Origin: Bradyrhizobium sp. CB1015
GTDB taxonomy: Bacteria > Pseudomonadota > Alphaproteobacteria > Rhizobiales > Xanthobacteraceae
Length of the DNA stretch: 64,000 bases
NCBI RefSeq assembly: GCF_025200925.1
Contig: NZ_CP104174.1
Coordinates: 2,852,001-2,916,000 of the forward strand
Direction: 5' to 3'
Shown here: positions 8,914 to 18,321 of the stretch, piece after piece
Layout of the letters: every line of letters begins with the position of its first letter
Position numbering within the stretch: position 1 is the stretch's first letter
Position numbers and translations under genes: made by a program
The notes under the pieces: model-generated
Database searches by the model: none
Told to the model about the DNA's origin: nothing
Seen by the model: only the letters and a program-made list of their open reading frames with translations

Positions 8914-9306
8914 ATGCGCATCATCCACCTCCTCGTCATCGGTGCGCTGATCTTCGCAGCCGCCCATGTCTACCGCATCAAGATGGACTCCACGGCGCGC
9001 ACCGAGAAGGTGCTGCGGCTGCGTGCGGAGATCCGCGAGCAGCGCGATGCGATCGCGGGGCTGCGCGCCGAGTGGGCCAAGCTCGATGCGCCGCTGCGGC
9101 TGCAAGGCCTGTCCGACCGGCATCTGCACCTCAAGCCGGTCAACGGCACGCAATATGATTCGTTGAAGAACCTGCCGGAGCGTCCGCCGCGGATGTTCAG
9201 GCCGGGCGAGCCCGATCCGATCGGGGCCATGCTCAAGACCATCGAAGCTGCGAGCGACCCTGATACGGTGACGGGCTCCGTGCCTCAGACCGAGGACAAG
9301 CAATGA
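8914..9306 (+). CDS. ftsL: Cell division protein FtsL
   Basis: A bitopic membrane protein of 130 residues. A short N-terminus leads to a transmembrane helix (HLLVIGALIFAAAHVYRI, about residues 4-21). A periplasmic coiled coil rich in Leu, Arg and Glu follows (RLRAEIREQRDAIAGLRAEW), then a polar tail. FtsL joins FtsB and FtsQ in the divisome and activates FtsWI. Sequence conservation is low in this family, so the call rests on size, topology and position between rsmH and ftsI. Its stop overlaps the ftsI start by 4 bp. Confidence 0.9.
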   Translation: MRIIHLLVIGALIFAAAHVYRIKMDSTARTEKVLRLRAEIREQRDAIAGLRAEWAKLDAPLRLQGLSDRHLHLKPVNGTQYDSLKNLPERPPRMFRPGEPDPIGAMLKTIEAASDPDTVTGSVPQTEDKQ

Positions 9307-11069
9307 GCCCGGCCACGCCTGCAAGACCAACCGAAAAGTCGACCGAGAAGTCGACCGAGCCTTGGCGGCGGCGGCTGATCCGAAGCCTGCTCTACGGGCG
9401 CAACGTCGATCGCGCCGCGAAGGCGCGCGCGCGCGTGGGGCTTGCGATGCTCGCCTTCGCTTCGGTCTATGCGCTGATCGGCGGGCGACTCGTGATGTTC
9501 GCGATCGGCGCCGACGCCCACAGCGCGCGCCGCGCCGCGGCGCAGGAGGTGGTTGCGACCGCGCGGCCCGACATCGTCGACCGCAACGGCGCCATCCTTG
9601 CCACCGACGTCAAGGCGGCGAGCCTGTTCGGCGAGCCGCGCCGCATCATCGACAAGGACGAGGCGATCGAGCTCTTGACCGCGACCATTCCCGACCTCGA
9701 CGAGGCCGAGGTGCGCGAGCGCTTGAAGACACGCAAGGGCTTCGTCTGGCTCAAGCGCGAGGTCACGGCGGCGCAGCAGCAGGCCGTTCACAAGCTCGGC
9801 ATTCCCGGCATCGGCTTCCTGCGCGAGAACAAGCGCGTCTATCCGACCGGCAACGAGGTCGCCCACCTCATCGGTCTCGTCAACATCGACAACCAGGGTA
9901 TCGCCGGCCTCGAGAAGTGGCTCGACAATCAAGGGCTCGCCGACCTCCACCGCGCCGGCTTTGCCACCGACCGGCTGCAGAAGCCGATCGAGCTTTCGGT
10001 CGATCTGCGCGTCGAGCATGCGCTGCGCGACGAGCTGTTGAAGGCCAAGGACAAGTTCCACGCCAAGGCCGCCTCCGGCATCGTCTCCAACGTCAAGACC
10101 GGCGAGATCGTGGCGATGGTGTCGCTGCCCGACTTCGATCCCAACAATCCGAAGGAAGCGCACGACCCCGACCGCATCAACCGCCTGACCACCGGCGTCT
10201 ACGAGATGGGCTCGACCTTCAAGGCGTTCACGCTGGCGATGGCGCTCGATTCCGGCAAGATCAATCTGAACTCGATGTGGGACGCGCGCGGAAACCTGCA
10301 CTACGGCAAGTTCACGATCCACGACAGTCATCCGCTCGGGCGTTTCATCAACACCAAGGAAGTGTTCACCTACTCCTCCAACATCGGCGCGGCGCGGATC
10401 GCGCTCGGCCAGGGCGTGGAGGCGCACAAGGCCTTCCTCGCCAAGATGGGCCAGATGACGCGGCTGCGCACCGAATTGCCGGAGAGCGCGGCGCCGCTGC
10501 TGCCGCGGCGCTGGAGCGAGCTGAACACGGTCACCGCTGCGTTCGGCCAGGGCCTGTCGGTGGCGCCGCTGCAAGCGGTGATGGGCATCAACGCGCTCGT
10601 GAACGGCGGCTATCTGATTCCGCCGACCTTCATGAAACGCAGCGAGTCCGAAGCCATGGCGATGGCCAAGCGCGTCATCAAGCCGGAGACCAGCGACAAG
10701 ATGCGGTTCCTGATGCGGCTCAATGCCGAAGTCGGTTCGGCGAGAAAGGCGGACGTCAAGGGCTACTACGTCGGCGGCAAGACCGGCACGTCCGAGAAAG
10801 TCATCAACGGTCGCTACGCCAAGAAGCGCGTGCTCAATTCCTTCACGGCAGTGATGCCGTGCGATGATCCGAAGTACCAGGTGCTCGTCATGCTGGACGA
10901 GCCGCAGGCGCTGCCGGAAACCCATGGTTTCATCACCTCAGGCTGGAACGCAGTGCCGACCGGCGGCAAGGTGATCGAGCGGATCGCGCCGCTTCTGGGG
11001 GTCGAGCCACGGTTCGACCTGCCGCCGTCCGAGCGCCTTATTCTTGCAGCATCCAGGACAACCCAGTAA
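9303..11069 (+). CDS. ftsI: Peptidoglycan D,D-transpeptidase FtsI (PBP3)
   Basis: This class B penicillin-binding protein cross-links septal peptidoglycan. In its 588 residues, a basic N-terminus precedes one transmembrane helix (about 46-66). A PBP dimerisation domain follows (ARPDIVDRNGAILATDV). The transpeptidase domain carries all three catalytic motifs: STFK with Ser304 and Lys307, SSN at 358-360, and KTGT at 493-496. It starts inside the ftsL stop (ATGA overlap), suggesting translational coupling. FtsW, its partner glycosyltransferase, is encoded at 16988. Confidence 0.97.
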   Translation: MSPATPARPTEKSTEKSTEPWRRRLIRSLLYGRNVDRAAKARARVGLAMLAFASVYALIGGRLVMFAIGADAHSARRAAAQEVVATARPDIVDRNGAILATDVKAASLFGEPRRIIDKDEAIELLTATIPDLDEAEVRERLKTRKGFVWLKREVTAAQQQAVHKLGIPGIGFLRENKRVYPTGNEVAHLIGLVNIDNQGIAGLEKWLDNQGLADLHRAGFATDRLQKPIELSVDLRVEHALRDELLKAKDKFHAKAASGIVSNVKTGEIVAMVSLPDFDPNNPKEAHDPDRINRLTTGVYEMGSTFKAFTLAMALDSGKINLNSMWDARGNLHYGKFTIHDSHPLGRFINTKEVFTYSSNIGAARIALGQGVEAHKAFLAKMGQMTRLRTELPESAAPLLPRRWSELNTVTAAFGQGLSVAPLQAVMGINALVNGGYLIPPTFMKRSESEAMAMAKRVIKPETSDKMRFLMRLNAEVGSARKADVKGYYVGGKTGTSEKVINGRYAKKRVLNSFTAVMPCDDPKYQVLVMLDEPQALPETHGFITSGWNAVPTGGKVIERIAPLLGVEPRFDLPPSERLILAASRTTQ

Positions 11070-11154
11070 TCAACCGGGTGGGCCATCGCCGGTGCTGAGT
11101 CGGGATTTTTCCTTAGGATTCGGCTTTCCGGCAGGGCATGTCGACTGGAAGACC

Positions 11155-12627
11155 ATGAAGCTGCGCGACCTCTTGGGTCAGGATGTTCCGGGGAATGATG
11201 CCGCGATCGAGCCCGCCGCTGCGGCGCTCGAGGTGAGCGGCATTGCGCTCGACAGCCGCGCGGTGAAGCCGGGCGATCTCTTCTTCGCGCTGGCGGGCAG
11301 CAAGACCGACGGCGCCCGCTTCGTCGATGCTGCGGTCGCTGCCGGCGCGGTGGCCGTCGTCGGCGACCACGCGCCGGCCACCTGCAAGGTGCCGTTCATC
11401 GCGGTCGCCAATCCGCGCCGCGCGCTGGCGATGGCCGCGGCAAGGTTTTTCCCGGCGCAGCCTGCGACGATCGCCGCGGTGACCGGAACCAGCGGCAAGA
11501 CCTCGGTCGCCGCGTTCACGCGCCAGATCTGGGAGCGGCTCGGGCACGCCTCCGCCAGCATCGGCACCATCGGTCTCGTCTCGCAAAAGCGCACCGTCTA
11601 CGGCTCGCTGACCACGCCGGATCCGATCGCGCTGCACCGGCAGTTAGATGAGATCGCGCGCGAAGGCGTCACGCATCTTGCCTTCGAGGCGTCCTCGCAC
11701 GGGCTCGATCAATATCGCCTCGACGGCGTGCGCATCTCGGCCGGCGGCTTCACCAATCTCTCGCGCGACCATATGGATTACCATCCGACCGTCGCGCATT
11801 ATCTCGCGGCCAAGCTCCGCCTGTTCCGCGAGCTGGTGCCGCCCGGCGGCGCCGCGGTGATCTCGGCCGATCATGATTGCTCGGCGGAGGCGATCGATGC
11901 GGCGACATCGCGCGGCCTGCGCGTGATGGCGGTCGGGCGCAACGGCGATGGCGCAGGCGAGGGCATCCGCCTCACGGAGGCGGTGGTCGAAGGTTTCTCG
12001 CAAAAGCTTATGGTCGAGCATCGCGGCAGGAATTACGCGATCCGGCTGCCGCTGGTCGGCGAATTCCAGATCGAGAACGCGCTGGTGTCGGCCGGCCTTG
12101 CCATTGGCACCGGCAGCGATGCTGAAAACGTGTTCGCAAGCCTCGAGCATCTCGAAGGCGCCAAGGGCCGGCTCGAGCGCGTCGGCGAGCGCGGCGGCGC
12201 GCCGATCTTCGTCGACTACGCGCACAAGCCCGATGCGCTGGCGAAGGCGCTGCAGGCGCTGCGGCCTTATGCGAAGCGCAGGCTGGTCGTCGTATTCGGC
12301 GCCGGCGGCGACCGCGATGCCGGCAAGCGCCCGATCATGGGCGAGATCGCGGCGGAGAATGCCGACGCCGTCATCGTCACCGACGACAATCCGCGCAGCG
12401 AGAGGCCGGAAGCGATCCGCGCCGCGATCCTCGCCACCGCGAAGGGTGCCCGCGAAATCGGCGATCGCGCCGAGGCGATCCGCGCCGCGATCGAGGACTT
12501 GCAGGAGGGCGATGCGCTGCTCATCGCCGGCAAGGGCCACGAAACCGGGCAGATCGTCGGCGGCGAGGTGCTGCCTTTCAGTGATCACGAGGCGGTTGCC
12601 GCCGCATTAGCGTCGAGGGTTGCATGA
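11155..12627 (+). CDS. murE: UDP-N-acetylmuramoyl-L-alanyl-D-glutamate--2,6-diaminopimelate ligase
   Basis: MurE adds meso-diaminopimelate to the UDP-MurNAc dipeptide, using ATP in the cytosol. The 490 residues include the P-loop GTSGKTS at 111-117, the TTPDPIALH substrate region, FVDYAHKPDAL, and DDNPRSE, the DNPR motif typical of enzymes that use diaminopimelate rather than lysine. I chose ATG 11155 (MKLRDLLG) because the upstream 37 residues in the same frame do not resemble MurE. It follows ftsI by 85 bp and overlaps murF by 4 bp. Confidence 0.96.
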   Translation: MKLRDLLGQDVPGNDAAIEPAAAALEVSGIALDSRAVKPGDLFFALAGSKTDGARFVDAAVAAGAVAVVGDHAPATCKVPFIAVANPRRALAMAAARFFPAQPATIAAVTGTSGKTSVAAFTRQIWERLGHASASIGTIGLVSQKRTVYGSLTTPDPIALHRQLDEIAREGVTHLAFEASSHGLDQYRLDGVRISAGGFTNLSRDHMDYHPTVAHYLAAKLRLFRELVPPGGAAVISADHDCSAEAIDAATSRGLRVMAVGRNGDGAGEGIRLTEAVVEGFSQKLMVEHRGRNYAIRLPLVGEFQIENALVSAGLAIGTGSDAENVFASLEHLEGAKGRLERVGERGGAPIFVDYAHKPDALAKALQALRPYAKRRLVVVFGAGGDRDAGKRPIMGEIAAENADAVIVTDDNPRSERPEAIRAAILATAKGAREIGDRAEAIRAAIEDLQEGDALLIAGKGHETGQIVGGEVLPFSDHEAVAAALASRVA

Positions 12628-14006
12628 GCGGGCCGATATGGACGATTGCCGAGGTCGCGCGTGCGCTTGGCGTTTCCGGATCGTTCCCGGAGACGCCAAT
12701 CGACTTCGTCACCCAGGACAGCCGCCTGGTGAAGCCGGGCAGCCTGTTCGTCGCGCTCAGCGGCACGCCGAGCGGCGGCTTCATCTCGGCTTTCGCCAGC
12801 GCGCGCGACGGCTGGGAGTTCGCCGACAAGGCAGAAGCTTCAGGCGCGGTCGCGATGATCGTGCCACACGAGATCGCGGGCATCCGCATTCCTCAGATCG
12901 TCGTCAAGGACACGCTGATCGACGGCCTCTGGGGCCTCGCGCGCGCCGCACGCGCGCGCTTCAATGGCCCGGTGATCGGGCTGACCGGCAGCGCCGGCAA
13001 GACCAGCACCAAGGAATTCCTCGCCGCCTATCCGAACGCCTATGCGAGCCCCTCGAGCTTCAACAATTTCTGGGGCGTGCCGCTGACGCTGTGCAATGCC
13101 AGGCGGGACGCCAGCCTCTGGGTCGTCGAGATGGGCATGAACCAGCAAGGCGAGATCGCCCGGCTCAGCGAGCTCACCCAGCCGACCGTCGCGCTCGTCG
13201 TCAACGTCCAGCCGGTGCATCTGGAAAAGCTCGGCTCGCTCGAGGCCATCAGGCGTGAGAAGGTGTCGATCGCGCTGGGCCTGCCCGAGGACGGCGTGCT
13301 GGTGCTGCCGGCCGGAATCAAGGCTTCCGAGTGGAAGGGCAAGGTCGTGCGCTTCGGCGGCGAGCATGCCGAGGTGCACGAGGTCGCGCACGCGCCGCAC
13401 GGCGAGAGCTGGCAGGTCGTGGCCGTGATCGGCAAGAAGGAGATCGCCTTCAGCCTCACCCCTGGCGCGCCGCACCGGGTGCACAATGCGCTGGCTGCGC
13501 TCGCCTCGGTTCATGCCGCGCATCTCGACGTCGCGACCCTCGCGGTCAAGCTCGATCGCGTCGGCATCATGACCGGCCGCGGCTTCGAGCAGGCGGTCGG
13601 CGACATCACGGTGATCGACGACAGCTTCAACGGCAATCCGGCCAGCGTGGCCGCGGCGCTGCAAAGCCTCCAGGCGCGCAACATGAGCGGCGGCCGCCGC
13701 ATCGCGATTCTCGGCGACATGCTCGAGCTCGGCGAGGACGCACCGAGCTATCACACCGGCCTCGCCAGGCATCTCGACGGCATCGACGGCGTTTATTGCG
13801 TCGGACCGCTGATGCGCCATCTGTTCGACGCATTGCCATCGGGCAAGGGCCTCGGCTGGCATGACGATCCCACCACGCTGAAGCCGGGCGAGGTCGCAAA
13901 TCTGCTGAAGGCAGGCGACGTCGTGGTTGTCAAGGGCAGCAAGAAGATGTTCTGGGTCAACAAGTTTGTGCCGGGGCTGGTGGCCGCCTTGCAGGCAAAG
14001 GCGTAA
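12624..14006 (+). CDS. murF: UDP-N-acetylmuramoyl-tripeptide--D-alanyl-D-alanine ligase
   Basis: MurF joins D-Ala-D-Ala to UDP-MurNAc-tripeptide, the last cytosolic ligation before the lipid steps. It has 460 residues. The P-loop TGSAGKTST lies at 121-129; further motifs are SFNNFWGVPLTLCNA, VVEMGMNQQGEI and VIDDSFNGNPASV. Length and motif order match the family. The ATGA overlap with murE suggests coupled translation. A 139-bp gap with no recognisable feature separates it from mraY. Confidence 0.96.
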   Translation: MSGPIWTIAEVARALGVSGSFPETPIDFVTQDSRLVKPGSLFVALSGTPSGGFISAFASARDGWEFADKAEASGAVAMIVPHEIAGIRIPQIVVKDTLIDGLWGLARAARARFNGPVIGLTGSAGKTSTKEFLAAYPNAYASPSSFNNFWGVPLTLCNARRDASLWVVEMGMNQQGEIARLSELTQPTVALVVNVQPVHLEKLGSLEAIRREKVSIALGLPEDGVLVLPAGIKASEWKGKVVRFGGEHAEVHEVAHAPHGESWQVVAVIGKKEIAFSLTPGAPHRVHNALAALASVHAAHLDVATLAVKLDRVGIMTGRGFEQAVGDITVIDDSFNGNPASVAAALQSLQARNMSGGRRIAILGDMLELGEDAPSYHTGLARHLDGIDGVYCVGPLMRHLFDALPSGKGLGWHDDPTTLKPGEVANLLKAGDVVVVKGSKKMFWVNKFVPGLVAALQAKA

Positions 14007-14145
14007 ACTGCTTGGAAGACGCCGTTCCCGAATCCCATCCTTTGCGGCGGAAGCCGTCCGTTTCCCGAAACGTGCGGCCCGTGACGAAGACCAGCGAATG
14101 CGCGTGAGGCACCCGGACGTGCAAAGGCGCCATAGGACCGTCTGA

Positions 14146-15249
14146 ATGTTTTACTGGCTGATCGAGCTTTCCAACACATTTCCGGGCTTCGGTGCCTTCC
14201 GCACCGTCCTGAACGTCTTTCGCTACATCACCTTCCGCACCGGCGGCGCCATCGTGACCGGCGCGCTGTTCGTGTTCCTGTTCGGCCCCTGGATCATCGA
14301 TCACTTGCGCATCCGGCAGGGCAAGGGCCAGCCGATCCGCACCGACGGTCCGCAATCGCATCTCGCCAAGAAGGGCACGCCCACCATGGGCGGGCTGATG
14401 ATCCTGTCCGGCCTCACGGTCGGCACCGTGCTGTGGGCCAATCCGCTCAATCCTTACGTCTGGATCGTGCTGGCGGTGACGCTCGGCTTCGGCTTCGTCG
14501 GCTTCTATGACGATTACCTCAAGGTGACCAAGCAGACCACGACCGGGTTCGGCGGCAAGCTGCGCCTCGTGATCGAAGCCGTGATCGCGCTGGTCGCCTG
14601 CTATGCGCTGGTGCGGCTGAACCGCGATCCCGCCTCGACCGCGCTGACGATTCCCTTCCTGAAGGATACCGTGCTGCATTTCGGCTGGTTCTTCGTCGTC
14701 TTCGGCGCCTTCGTCATCGTTGGCGCCGGCAATGCGGTGAACCTCACCGACGGTCTCGATGGCCTTGCCATCGTGCCCGTGATGATTGCGACCGCAAGTT
14801 TCGCGATGATCGCCTATCTCACCGGCAACTTGGTGTTCGCCGACTACCTCCAGATCAAATATGTCGCCGGCACCGGCGAGCTCGCGGTGCTCTGCGGCGC
14901 GCTGCTCGGCGCCGGTCTCGGCTTCCTCTGGTTCAACGCGCCGCCGGCCTCGATCTTCATGGGCGACACCGGCTCGCTCGCGCTCGGCGGCATGCTCGGC
15001 GCGATCGCGGTGGCGGTGAAGCACGAGATCGTGCTCGCCGTGATCGGCGGCCTGTTCGTGCTGGAGGCGGTCTCGGTGATCGTGCAGGTGGTGTCGTTCA
15101 AGCTCACGGGCAAGCGCGTGTTCCGGATGGCGCCGATCCACCATCACTTCGAGCAGAAGGGCTGGACCGAGCCGCAGATCGTGATCCGCTTCTGGATCAT
15201 CTCGGTGATGCTGGCGCTCGCCGGCCTCTCGACGCTGAAGCTGCGGTGA
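14146..15249 (+). CDS. mraY: Phospho-N-acetylmuramoyl-pentapeptide transferase MraY
   Basis: MraY transfers phospho-MurNAc-pentapeptide to undecaprenyl phosphate, making lipid I at the inner membrane. The 367 residues form about ten hydrophobic helices. Diagnostic motifs are [20 protein letters not shown] with the metal-binding Asp pair, [10 protein letters not shown], and [12 protein letters not shown] near the C-terminus. It is followed by a family 1 palindrome and then murD. Confidence 0.97.
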   Translation: MFYWLIELSNTFPGFGAFRTVLNVFRYITFRTGGAIVTGALFVFLFGPWIIDHLRIRQGKGQPIRTDGPQSHLAKKGTPTMGGLMILSGLTVGTVLWANPLNPYVWIVLAVTLGFGFVGFYDDYLKVTKQTTTGFGGKLRLVIEAVIALVACYALVRLNRDPASTALTIPFLKDTVLHFGWFFVVFGAFVIVGAGNAVNLTDGLDGLAIVPVMIATASFAMIAYLTGNLVFADYLQIKYVAGTGELAVLCGALLGAGLGFLWFNAPPASIFMGDTGSLALGGMLGAIAVAVKHEIVLAVIGGLFVLEAVSVIVQVVSFKLTGKRVFRMAPIHHHFEQKGWTEPQIVIRFWIISVMLALAGLSTLKLR

Positions 15250-15270
15250 TGATGGTGGTGTTCCAGAGCC

Positions 15271-15348
15271 GTCATTCCGGACGGCGCGAAGCGGCGATCC
15301 GGAATCTCGAGGTTCCGGGTTCGACGCTGACGCGTCGCCCGGAATGAC
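15271..15348. repeat. Palindromic intergenic repeat, family 1, between mraY and murD
   Basis: GTCATTCCGGACGGCGC at the left pairs with GCGTCGCCCGGAATGAC at the right; inner arms GATCCGGAATCTCG and GAGGTTCCGGGTTC also pair. It ends 12 bp before the murD start and so includes or adjoins its ribosome site (GGAGGAG). Confidence 0.85.
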
Positions 15349-15360
15349 GGAGGAGAAATC

Positions 15361-16758
15361 ATGATCCCGATCACCTCCTTCGCCGGCAAGACGGTCGCGG
15401 TGTTCGGCCTCGGCGGCTCGGGGCTCGCCTCCTGCCATGCGTTGAAAGCCGGTGGTGCCGAGGTGGTCGCCGCCGACGACAATGCCGAGAACGTCGCCAA
15501 GGCCGCGCAGGCCGGCTTCATCACCGCGGATTTGCGCAACGTCTCCTGGGCGAAGTTCGCAAGCCTCGTGCTCGCGCCCGGCGTGCCGCTCACCCATCCG
15601 GTGCCGCACTGGAGCGTCTTGAAGGCGCGCGAAGCCGGCGTCGAGGTGATCGGCGATATCGAGCTGTTCTGCCGCGAGCGGCGCCGCCACGCGCCGGACG
15701 CCCCGTTCGTCGCCATCACCGGCACCAACGGCAAGTCGACCACGACGGCGCTGATCGCGCATCTGACCAAGGTCGCCGGCTACGACACCCAGATGGGCGG
15801 CAATATCGGCACGGCGATCCTGTCGCTGGAGCCGCCGCGCATGGGCCGCGTCCACGTCATCGAGATGTCGTCCTACCAGATCGACCTCACGCCCTCGCTC
15901 GATCCCTCCGTCGGCATTTTGCTGAATGTTAGCGAGGACCACATCGATCGGCACGGCACCATCGCGCACTACGCCGCGGTGAAGGAGCGCCTCGTTGCCG
16001 GCGTGCAAGGCGGCGGCACCTCGATCGTCGGCATCGATGACGGCTATTGCCGCGACATCGCCGATCGGCTCGACCGCGCGGGCAAGAACGTGGTGCGCAT
16101 CTCCGTCAAGAACCCGCTCGCGTCAGGCATTTATGTCGAGCACGGCACCGTCGTGCGCGCCTCGGGCGGCGCCCGCAGCGAAGTCGTCGCGCTCGGCGGC
16201 ATCGGCTCGCTGCGCGGCCAGCATAACGCGCAGAACGCGGCCTGTGCGGCCGCCGCCGCGCTCGCCATGGACATCAGCCAGGACGTGCTGCAGAACGGCC
16301 TGCGCAGCTTTCCGGGTCTTGCGCACCGCATGGAGCAGGTCGGCCGCCGCGGCAACGTGTTGTTCGTCAACGATTCCAAGGGCACCAACGCGGACGCCAC
16401 CGCGCATGCGCTGTCGTCGTTCTCCGATATCTTCTGGATCGCCGGCGGCAAGCCGAAGGCGGGTGGCATCACAAGCCTGACCGGCTATTTCCCGCGCATC
16501 CGAAAAGCCTACCTGATCGGCGAAGCCGCGCAGGAATTTTCCGGCACGCTCGGCTCGGTACCGCATGAGATCAGCCAAACGCTCGACGTCGCGGTCGAAC
16601 ACGCCGCGCGCGATGCGGAAGCCTCGGGCCTCACTGATGCCGTCGTGCTGCTGTCGCCGGCCTGCGCCTCCTTCGACCAGTACCGCAATTTCGAGATCCG
16701 CGGCACCAAGTTCCGCGAACTGGTGCAGGCGCTGCCGGGTGTGAAGCCGGTGGTGTAG
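15361..16758 (+). CDS. murD: UDP-N-acetylmuramoyl-L-alanine--D-glutamate ligase
   Basis: MurD adds D-glutamate to UDP-MurNAc-L-Ala. Within 465 residues there is an N-terminal nucleotide-sugar fold ([17 protein letters not shown]), the P-loop [14 protein letters not shown], and [14 protein letters not shown]. Then come [24 protein letters not shown] and [13 protein letters not shown], all in family order. The ATG at 15361 follows GGAGGAGAAATC, a strong ribosome site just after the upstream palindrome. Confidence 0.97.
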   Translation: MIPITSFAGKTVAVFGLGGSGLASCHALKAGGAEVVAADDNAENVAKAAQAGFITADLRNVSWAKFASLVLAPGVPLTHPVPHWSVLKAREAGVEVIGDIELFCRERRRHAPDAPFVAITGTNGKSTTTALIAHLTKVAGYDTQMGGNIGTAILSLEPPRMGRVHVIEMSSYQIDLTPSLDPSVGILLNVSEDHIDRHGTIAHYAAVKERLVAGVQGGGTSIVGIDDGYCRDIADRLDRAGKNVVRISVKNPLASGIYVEHGTVVRASGGARSEVVALGGIGSLRGQHNAQNAACAAAAALAMDISQDVLQNGLRSFPGLAHRMEQVGRRGNVLFVNDSKGTNADATAHALSSFSDIFWIAGGKPKAGGITSLTGYFPRIRKAYLIGEAAQEFSGTLGSVPHEISQTLDVAVEHAARDAEASGLTDAVVLLSPACASFDQYRNFEIRGTKFRELVQALPGVKPVV

Positions 16759-16768
16759 GGCGCGCACT

Positions 16769-16899
16769 CGTGTCCCGGACGCGCTGCAGCGTGTAACGCT
16801 GCTGCGCAGAGCTGGGACCCAGTAGCCGCAATGGGCCCCGGCTCTGCAGCGCACCACGCCGCGAAGAGGCGGCGCGTTGCGCTGCGTCCGGGGCACGAG
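16769..16899. repeat. Palindromic intergenic repeat, family 3, between murD and ftsW
   Basis: It starts CGTGTCCCGGACGCGC and ends GCGTCCGGGGCACGAG; the middle pair is GAGCTGGGACCCAGT against GGGCCCCGGCTC. Related copies occur at 18149 and 31938. Confidence 0.8.
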
Positions 16900-16924
16900 A
16901 CTCTCCACAACTTCATCAACTCCA

Positions 16925-16939
16925 TTAACCCCCCGGTAA
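16925..16939 (+). promoter_or_regulatory. Possible CtrA-like site upstream of ftsW
   Basis: TTAA-N7-GTAA differs by one base from the CtrA consensus TTAA-N7-TTAA and lies 49 bp before ftsW. CtrA controls division genes in alphaproteobacteria, but such a short match may be chance. Confidence 0.25.
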
Positions 16940-16987
16940 CCAACCTCGGCGACCAATGGACGGACCTCTGTCCGAAAGCGGTCGCCC

Positions 16988-18139
16988 ATGCTCTCCCGTG
17001 AAGAACGCACCCCCTTTTCCGAGTGGTGGTGGACCGTCGACAAGCCGCTGATGGGCGCCATCCTGGGGCTGATGCTGACCGGGGTGATCCTGTCGCTGGC
17101 GGCGAGCCCGCCGGTTGCAACCCGCATCGGGCTCGATGCCTTCCACTTTTTCAGCCGCCATGTGCTGTTCCTCGTGCCATCCTGCATCGTGCTGCTCGGG
17201 GTGTCCTTCCTGTCGCCGCGCGCGATCCGCCGCTCGGCCCTGATCATCTTCGCGGCGAGCATCGTCCTGATCGTGCTCACGCTGGCCATTGGCCCCGAGG
17301 TGAAGGGCTCGCGCCGCTGGATCACCCTGCTCGGCGTCAACATCCAGGCCTCCGAGATCGCAAAGCCGTCCTTCGTCGTGATCGCGGCCTGGCTGTTCGC
17401 GGAATCGACCAGGCGGCCGGAGATGCCGGCGACCTCGATGGCGCTGGTGCTGCTGTTGATGCTCGTCGCGCTATTGGTGATGGAGCCGGATTTCGGTCAG
17501 ACCATGCTGATCCTGATGGTCTGGGGCTCGCTGTTCTTCATCGCGGGCATGCGCATGATCTGGGTGTTCGGCCTCGCAGGTCTCGGCGCGGCCGGCCTGT
17601 TCAGCGCCTATCTGTTCGTTCCTCACGTCGCGGGCCGCATCAAGCGCTTCATGAACCCGGCCTCGGGCGACACCTTCCAGGTCGATACCGCCATGGAAGC
17701 TTTCTACAACGGCGGCTGGTTCGGCCTCGGACCCGGCGAGGGCATCGCCAAGCGCAGCCTGCCGGACAGCCACACCGACTTCGTGTTTGCGGTCGCGGCC
17801 GAGGAGTTCGGCATCATCCTGTGCCTTGCGATGCTGGCGCTGTTCGCCTTCGTCGTCATCCGCACGCTGTCGCGCGCCTATGCCAACGAGGACATGTTCT
17901 CGCGCTTTGCGGCCTCGGGCCTTGCGATCCTGTTCGGCGTGCAGGCAGCGATCAACATGTCGGTGAACCTGCAGCTCATCCCCGCCAAGGGCATGACGCT
18001 GCCGTTCATCTCCTATGGCGGCTCCTCGATCATCTCGCTCGCCTATGGCGTCGGCATGATGCTGGCGCTGACGCGGCTGCGCCCGCGCACCGAGGTCGAG
18101 GCGAGCGGCCACGCCGAGGCGATGCGCAGTTACGCGTGA
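16988..18139 (+). CDS. ftsW: Peptidoglycan glycosyltransferase FtsW
   Basis: FtsW is the SEDS-family glycosyltransferase that polymerises lipid II at the septum together with FtsI. Its 383 residues form about ten transmembrane helices. Family motifs include KGSRRWITLLGVNIQASEIAK and, near the end, NLQLIPAKGMTLPFISYGGSS. The large periplasmic loop carries FGLGPGEGIAKRSLPDSHTDF, which is also typical. It is flanked on both sides by family 3 palindromes. Confidence 0.96.
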   Translation: MLSREERTPFSEWWWTVDKPLMGAILGLMLTGVILSLAASPPVATRIGLDAFHFFSRHVLFLVPSCIVLLGVSFLSPRAIRRSALIIFAASIVLIVLTLAIGPEVKGSRRWITLLGVNIQASEIAKPSFVVIAAWLFAESTRRPEMPATSMALVLLLMLVALLVMEPDFGQTMLILMVWGSLFFIAGMRMIWVFGLAGLGAAGLFSAYLFVPHVAGRIKRFMNPASGDTFQVDTAMEAFYNGGWFGLGPGEGIAKRSLPDSHTDFVFAVAAEEFGIILCLAMLALFAFVVIRTLSRAYANEDMFSRFAASGLAILFGVQAAINMSVNLQLIPAKGMTLPFISYGGSSIISLAYGVGMMLALTRLRPRTEVEASGHAEAMRSYA

Positions 18140-18148
18140 TACAGGTTT

Positions 18149-18265
18149 CGTGTCCCGGACAAGCGAAGCGCAGAGCCGGGACCCAGGATGCCGCAGCCAT
18201 GGGCCCCGGTTCAGCAGCGCATCACGCTGCGAAGGGCAGCGCGCTGCGCTGCGCCCGGGGCACGA
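18149..18265. repeat. Palindromic intergenic repeat, family 3, between ftsW and murG
   Basis: CGTGTCCCGGACAAGCG at the left is answered by CGCCCGGGGCACGA at the right; inner GAGCCGGGACCCAG faces GGGCCCCGGTTC. It is the second family 3 copy in the cluster. Confidence 0.8.
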
Positions 18266-18321
18266 ACACCTGAGCGGCCGCGCTCGCCATGCCGGAAAAC
18301 TCCCTGTAAAACTCCCTCACC

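Noticed and set aside
13957..16008. 683-codon minus-strand ORF across mraY and murD
   Set aside because: It is antisense to two certain genes; its translation is Arg/His/Asp-rich and repetitive, as expected from GC-rich third positions, and no domain is visible.
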